Assembly: GCA_030562195.1 (NCBI GenBank)
Contig: JAUJPP010000005.1
Location: forward strand, 25,903,106 to 25,967,105
DNA: 64,000 nucleotides
Direction: 5' to 3'
Source of the DNA: Nipponacmea schrenckii
Taxonomy: Eukaryota > Mollusca > Gastropoda > Lottiidae
Part shown: positions 62,036-64,000 of the stretch, piece after piece
How positions within the stretch are numbered: position 1 is the stretch's first letter
How the letters are laid out: every line of letters begins with the position of its first letter
Position numbers and translations under genes: made by a program
Notes under the pieces: generated by a model
Databases searched by the model: none
Seen by the model: the letters and a program-made list of their open reading frames with translations, nothing else
Told to the model about the DNA's origin: nothing

Positions 62036-62208
62036 CTGTAACAAATATCGTAAAACATTTAAATATCATTTTCTTTACCACACTGATCATCTTCAAAATA
62101 TCAAGCTATAGGCCTGTACAGCAAACTACAAACTTAGCATACTTTTTTGTAGCTCTGAGCATACCGTACTAATAGATTATCAAGGGTGTGGCTGACTACA
62201 TTCATGAA

Positions 62209-63300
62209 GATAGCTTGCCAGGCAAGGTTATATATACGCCCACTGGCAGCATTGATATTGAATAAAAACTTTTCAGTAAGGTAACTGATTAGTTGAATGA
62301 AATATTCAACCTTTCGCCATATACTTTTTTTCAAGGGGTCTCTAGTTTCATTAAAAACTGTCAAGAATTGTAGGCCTACCTAATAACCCATTAAATATTT
62401 TTGGGTATTTTATGATTTGCAAAAGGGTTCACCCTTAATAATATTTTGAATTCTTAATAAGGCTCATCCTTGGTTGATATTAAACAATTTCAGCGAGTTT
62501 TGTCAAAAATGAATGCTTAGAGTGTTCACAAGCCAAAAGTTGAAAGCGTTTTTGAAAACAAGGGCAATAACTGACACTAAATATTTTTCGATTTATCTGA
62601 TTTTCAATAGGGTTCATCCTTGGGAGAAAACAAATACTTAAGCCAAGTTTCATAAAAATCCATTCGAAATTGTTCTTTCTAGAATGTTTACAAGCTAAAA
62701 TTGAACGCGTTTTTAAAGATAGCTTGCCAGGCAAGGTAATATACGCCCACTGGCAGCATTGATTTTGAATAAAGACTTTTCAGTACACTAACAATTAGCA
62801 GAATGAAAGTTTCAACCTTCCGCCACATACTTTTTTTCTAGGGTGTCTAGTTTCATTAAAATCTGTCAAGAATTCTACCTAATATTAATAACAATTTTCG
62901 GTATTTTCACGATTTGCAATAGGGTTCACCCTTAATAATATTTTGATATCTTTAATTATTAATAGGGCTCATCCTTGGGTGATATTAAACAATTCAGCGG
63001 GTTTTGTCAAAAATGAATGTTTAGAGTGTTTACAAGCCATTAGTTGAAAGCGTTTTCAAAAACAAGGGCAATAACTGACACTAAATATTTTTGATTTATC
63101 TGATTTTCAATAGGATACATCTTGGGAGAAGACAAATACTCAAGCCAAGTTTCATCAAAATCCATTCAAAATTGTTCTTTCAAGAGTGTTTACAAGCTAA
63201 AATTGAACATGTTATCAAGAACAAGAGCAGTAACTCATACTAAATATTTTTCGATTTGCTGATTCTAAATAGGGTTCATCCTTGAGTTATAAAACACTCA
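62209..63300 (+). mobile_element. Two head-to-tail Pearl-like left halves
   Basis: GATAGCTTGCCAGGCAAGG starts at 62209 and again at 62718, 509 bp apart, each followed by the ...GCCCACTGGCAGCATTGA terminus. Core units then follow, with CAAGGGCAATAACTGACAC and TTTCAATAGGGTTCATCCTT. Neither copy has an ACGG tract or right end. The second stops where the Penelope-like remnant begins near 63310. This looks like tandem duplication or nested insertion of the left half. Confidence 0.72.
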
Positions 63301-63309
63301 AGAAACTGA

Positions 63310-64000
63310 CACTCACCAACTTTTGTTCAAAACTTCGTTCCATCCGAAGCATACCTTTTCTGGCATAATACAATCGCAAATTCTGAGATTCAACAGAATT
63401 TGCACTAGAAAAACCGACTTTGATTTGGCTTGCGAACTTGTATTTGAAAAACTGAGGGAACGGGGGTACTCGAAAAGTTATTTGCGCAAAATTAAAAACG
63501 ACACTCTTTTGGCCATTGAGAAGAAAAGCAACCCCCCTCCTCTACCTATACAACGGTTTTGGTTCTGTTCCATGTGGAGGTTCTAGGTGTCGTACCTGCG
63601 ATTATATCCATGTTTCTCATTATTTTGAAAATGAGAAAAACGGAAAATTTTCGAATTAACGGAAGTCCTTTCATGTATCGATAAAAACATTATTTACCTA
63701 ATTTCTTGTAAAAAATGCGACGTACAGTATGTTGGCGAAACTCAAAACGCGTTGCGTACTCGTTTAAGCAGTCATCGCTTTGACATTCTTCATAAAAAAG
63801 ATAGACCAATCGCAAATCATTTTAACTCAGCCAATCATTCTATCGAAGATCTTCTTGTTATGCCCATTGAAAAAGTTCCAGTCTCTACAACTATCAAACC
63901 TAAAACAAAGCGACTACAAAGGGAGAGCATCTGGATAGACCAATTAGAAACAGTTGTACCTAACGGCCTAAACATCCAGCATGACAATCAAATTATACCT
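63310..64000 (+). pseudogene. Penelope-like element C-terminus with GIY-YIG domain (runs off the window)
   Basis: A frame at 63323-63586 reads HPKHTFSGIIQSQILRFNRI, then LACELVFEKLRERGYSKSYL, a typical Penelope-like region after the reverse transcriptase core. A frame change near 63570 leads to GSRCRTCDYIHVSHYF. After a stop and another change come YLISCKKCDVQYVGETQNAL and RTRLSSHRFDI. This is the GIY-YIG endonuclease core with the preceding CxxC pair. The sequence ends in RESIWIDQLETVVPNGLN, the usual C-terminal signature. At least two frameshifts make it inactive as it stands. Its 5' part is missing, replaced by the Pearl-like copy. Confidence 0.82.

Noticed and set aside
1..64000. Search for tRNA and rRNA genes
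   Set aside because: I saw no convincing cloverleaf with A and B boxes or rRNA core sequence on either strand. A covariance-model scan would be decisive.

Overview
The window is animal genomic DNA: A+T-rich, with short exons split by GT-AG introns, many TTAA and microsatellite-type repeats, and no bacterial features. The repeat content points to a lophotrochozoan, most likely a mollusc. It includes arrays of a ~161-bp core unit ending in a degenerate (CCGT/ACGG)n tract and recurrent ends (a layout known from bivalve 'Pearl'-type elements), Penelope-like retroelement remains and several short inverted-repeat elements. The species call is inference.

Four protein genes can be built exon by exon. 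(1) A FAM107 (DUF1151) family gene on + (15.8-20.9 kb), with a candidate tiny first coding exon at 9.82 kb. (2) A complete four-exon universal stress protein on + (25.4-29.8 kb, 163 aa). (3) A complete 12-coding-exon front-end fatty acyl desaturase on - (41.77-33.61 kb, 442 aa), with a 5'UTR exon near 43.4 kb. It has a cytochrome b5 domain and all three histidine boxes. (4) A sortilin-type VPS10 receptor on - (62.0-48.4 kb, 21 exons, 807 residues in the window). Its signal peptide and propeptide exon(s) are not seen and probably lie beyond 64 kb. The stress protein and the desaturase converge tail to tail. The four genes have no evident shared pathway, which is normal for an animal chromosome.

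Region by region: 0-5 kb holds palindromes and a large block of ~0.5-0.6 kb repeats carrying AGGTCA-type sites. 5-15.8 kb is non-coding with two copies of a TTAA element and a degenerate ATG/CAT-rich array. 15.8-21 kb is FAM107. 21-25.4 kb is non-coding. 25.4-30.2 kb is the stress protein, with a 500-bp TTAA element and a retroelement remnant in its introns. 30.2-43.4 kb is the desaturase, bracketed by two inverted Pearl-like elements. 43.4-48.4 kb holds decayed retroelement pieces. 48.4-62 kb is sortilin, with a PIF/Harbinger-type element and Pearl-like copies in its introns. 62-64 kb holds tandem Pearl-like ends and a Penelope-like C-terminal remnant running off the edge.

I found no clear previously undescribed system. 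The most useful second looks are the sortilin tail (duplicated acidic clusters, an NPF motif, and a 123-nt phase-symmetric exon whose skipping would change the sorting signal), the 50-bp perfect inverted repeats around the last six desaturase exons, and several structurally complete non-autonomous transposons.
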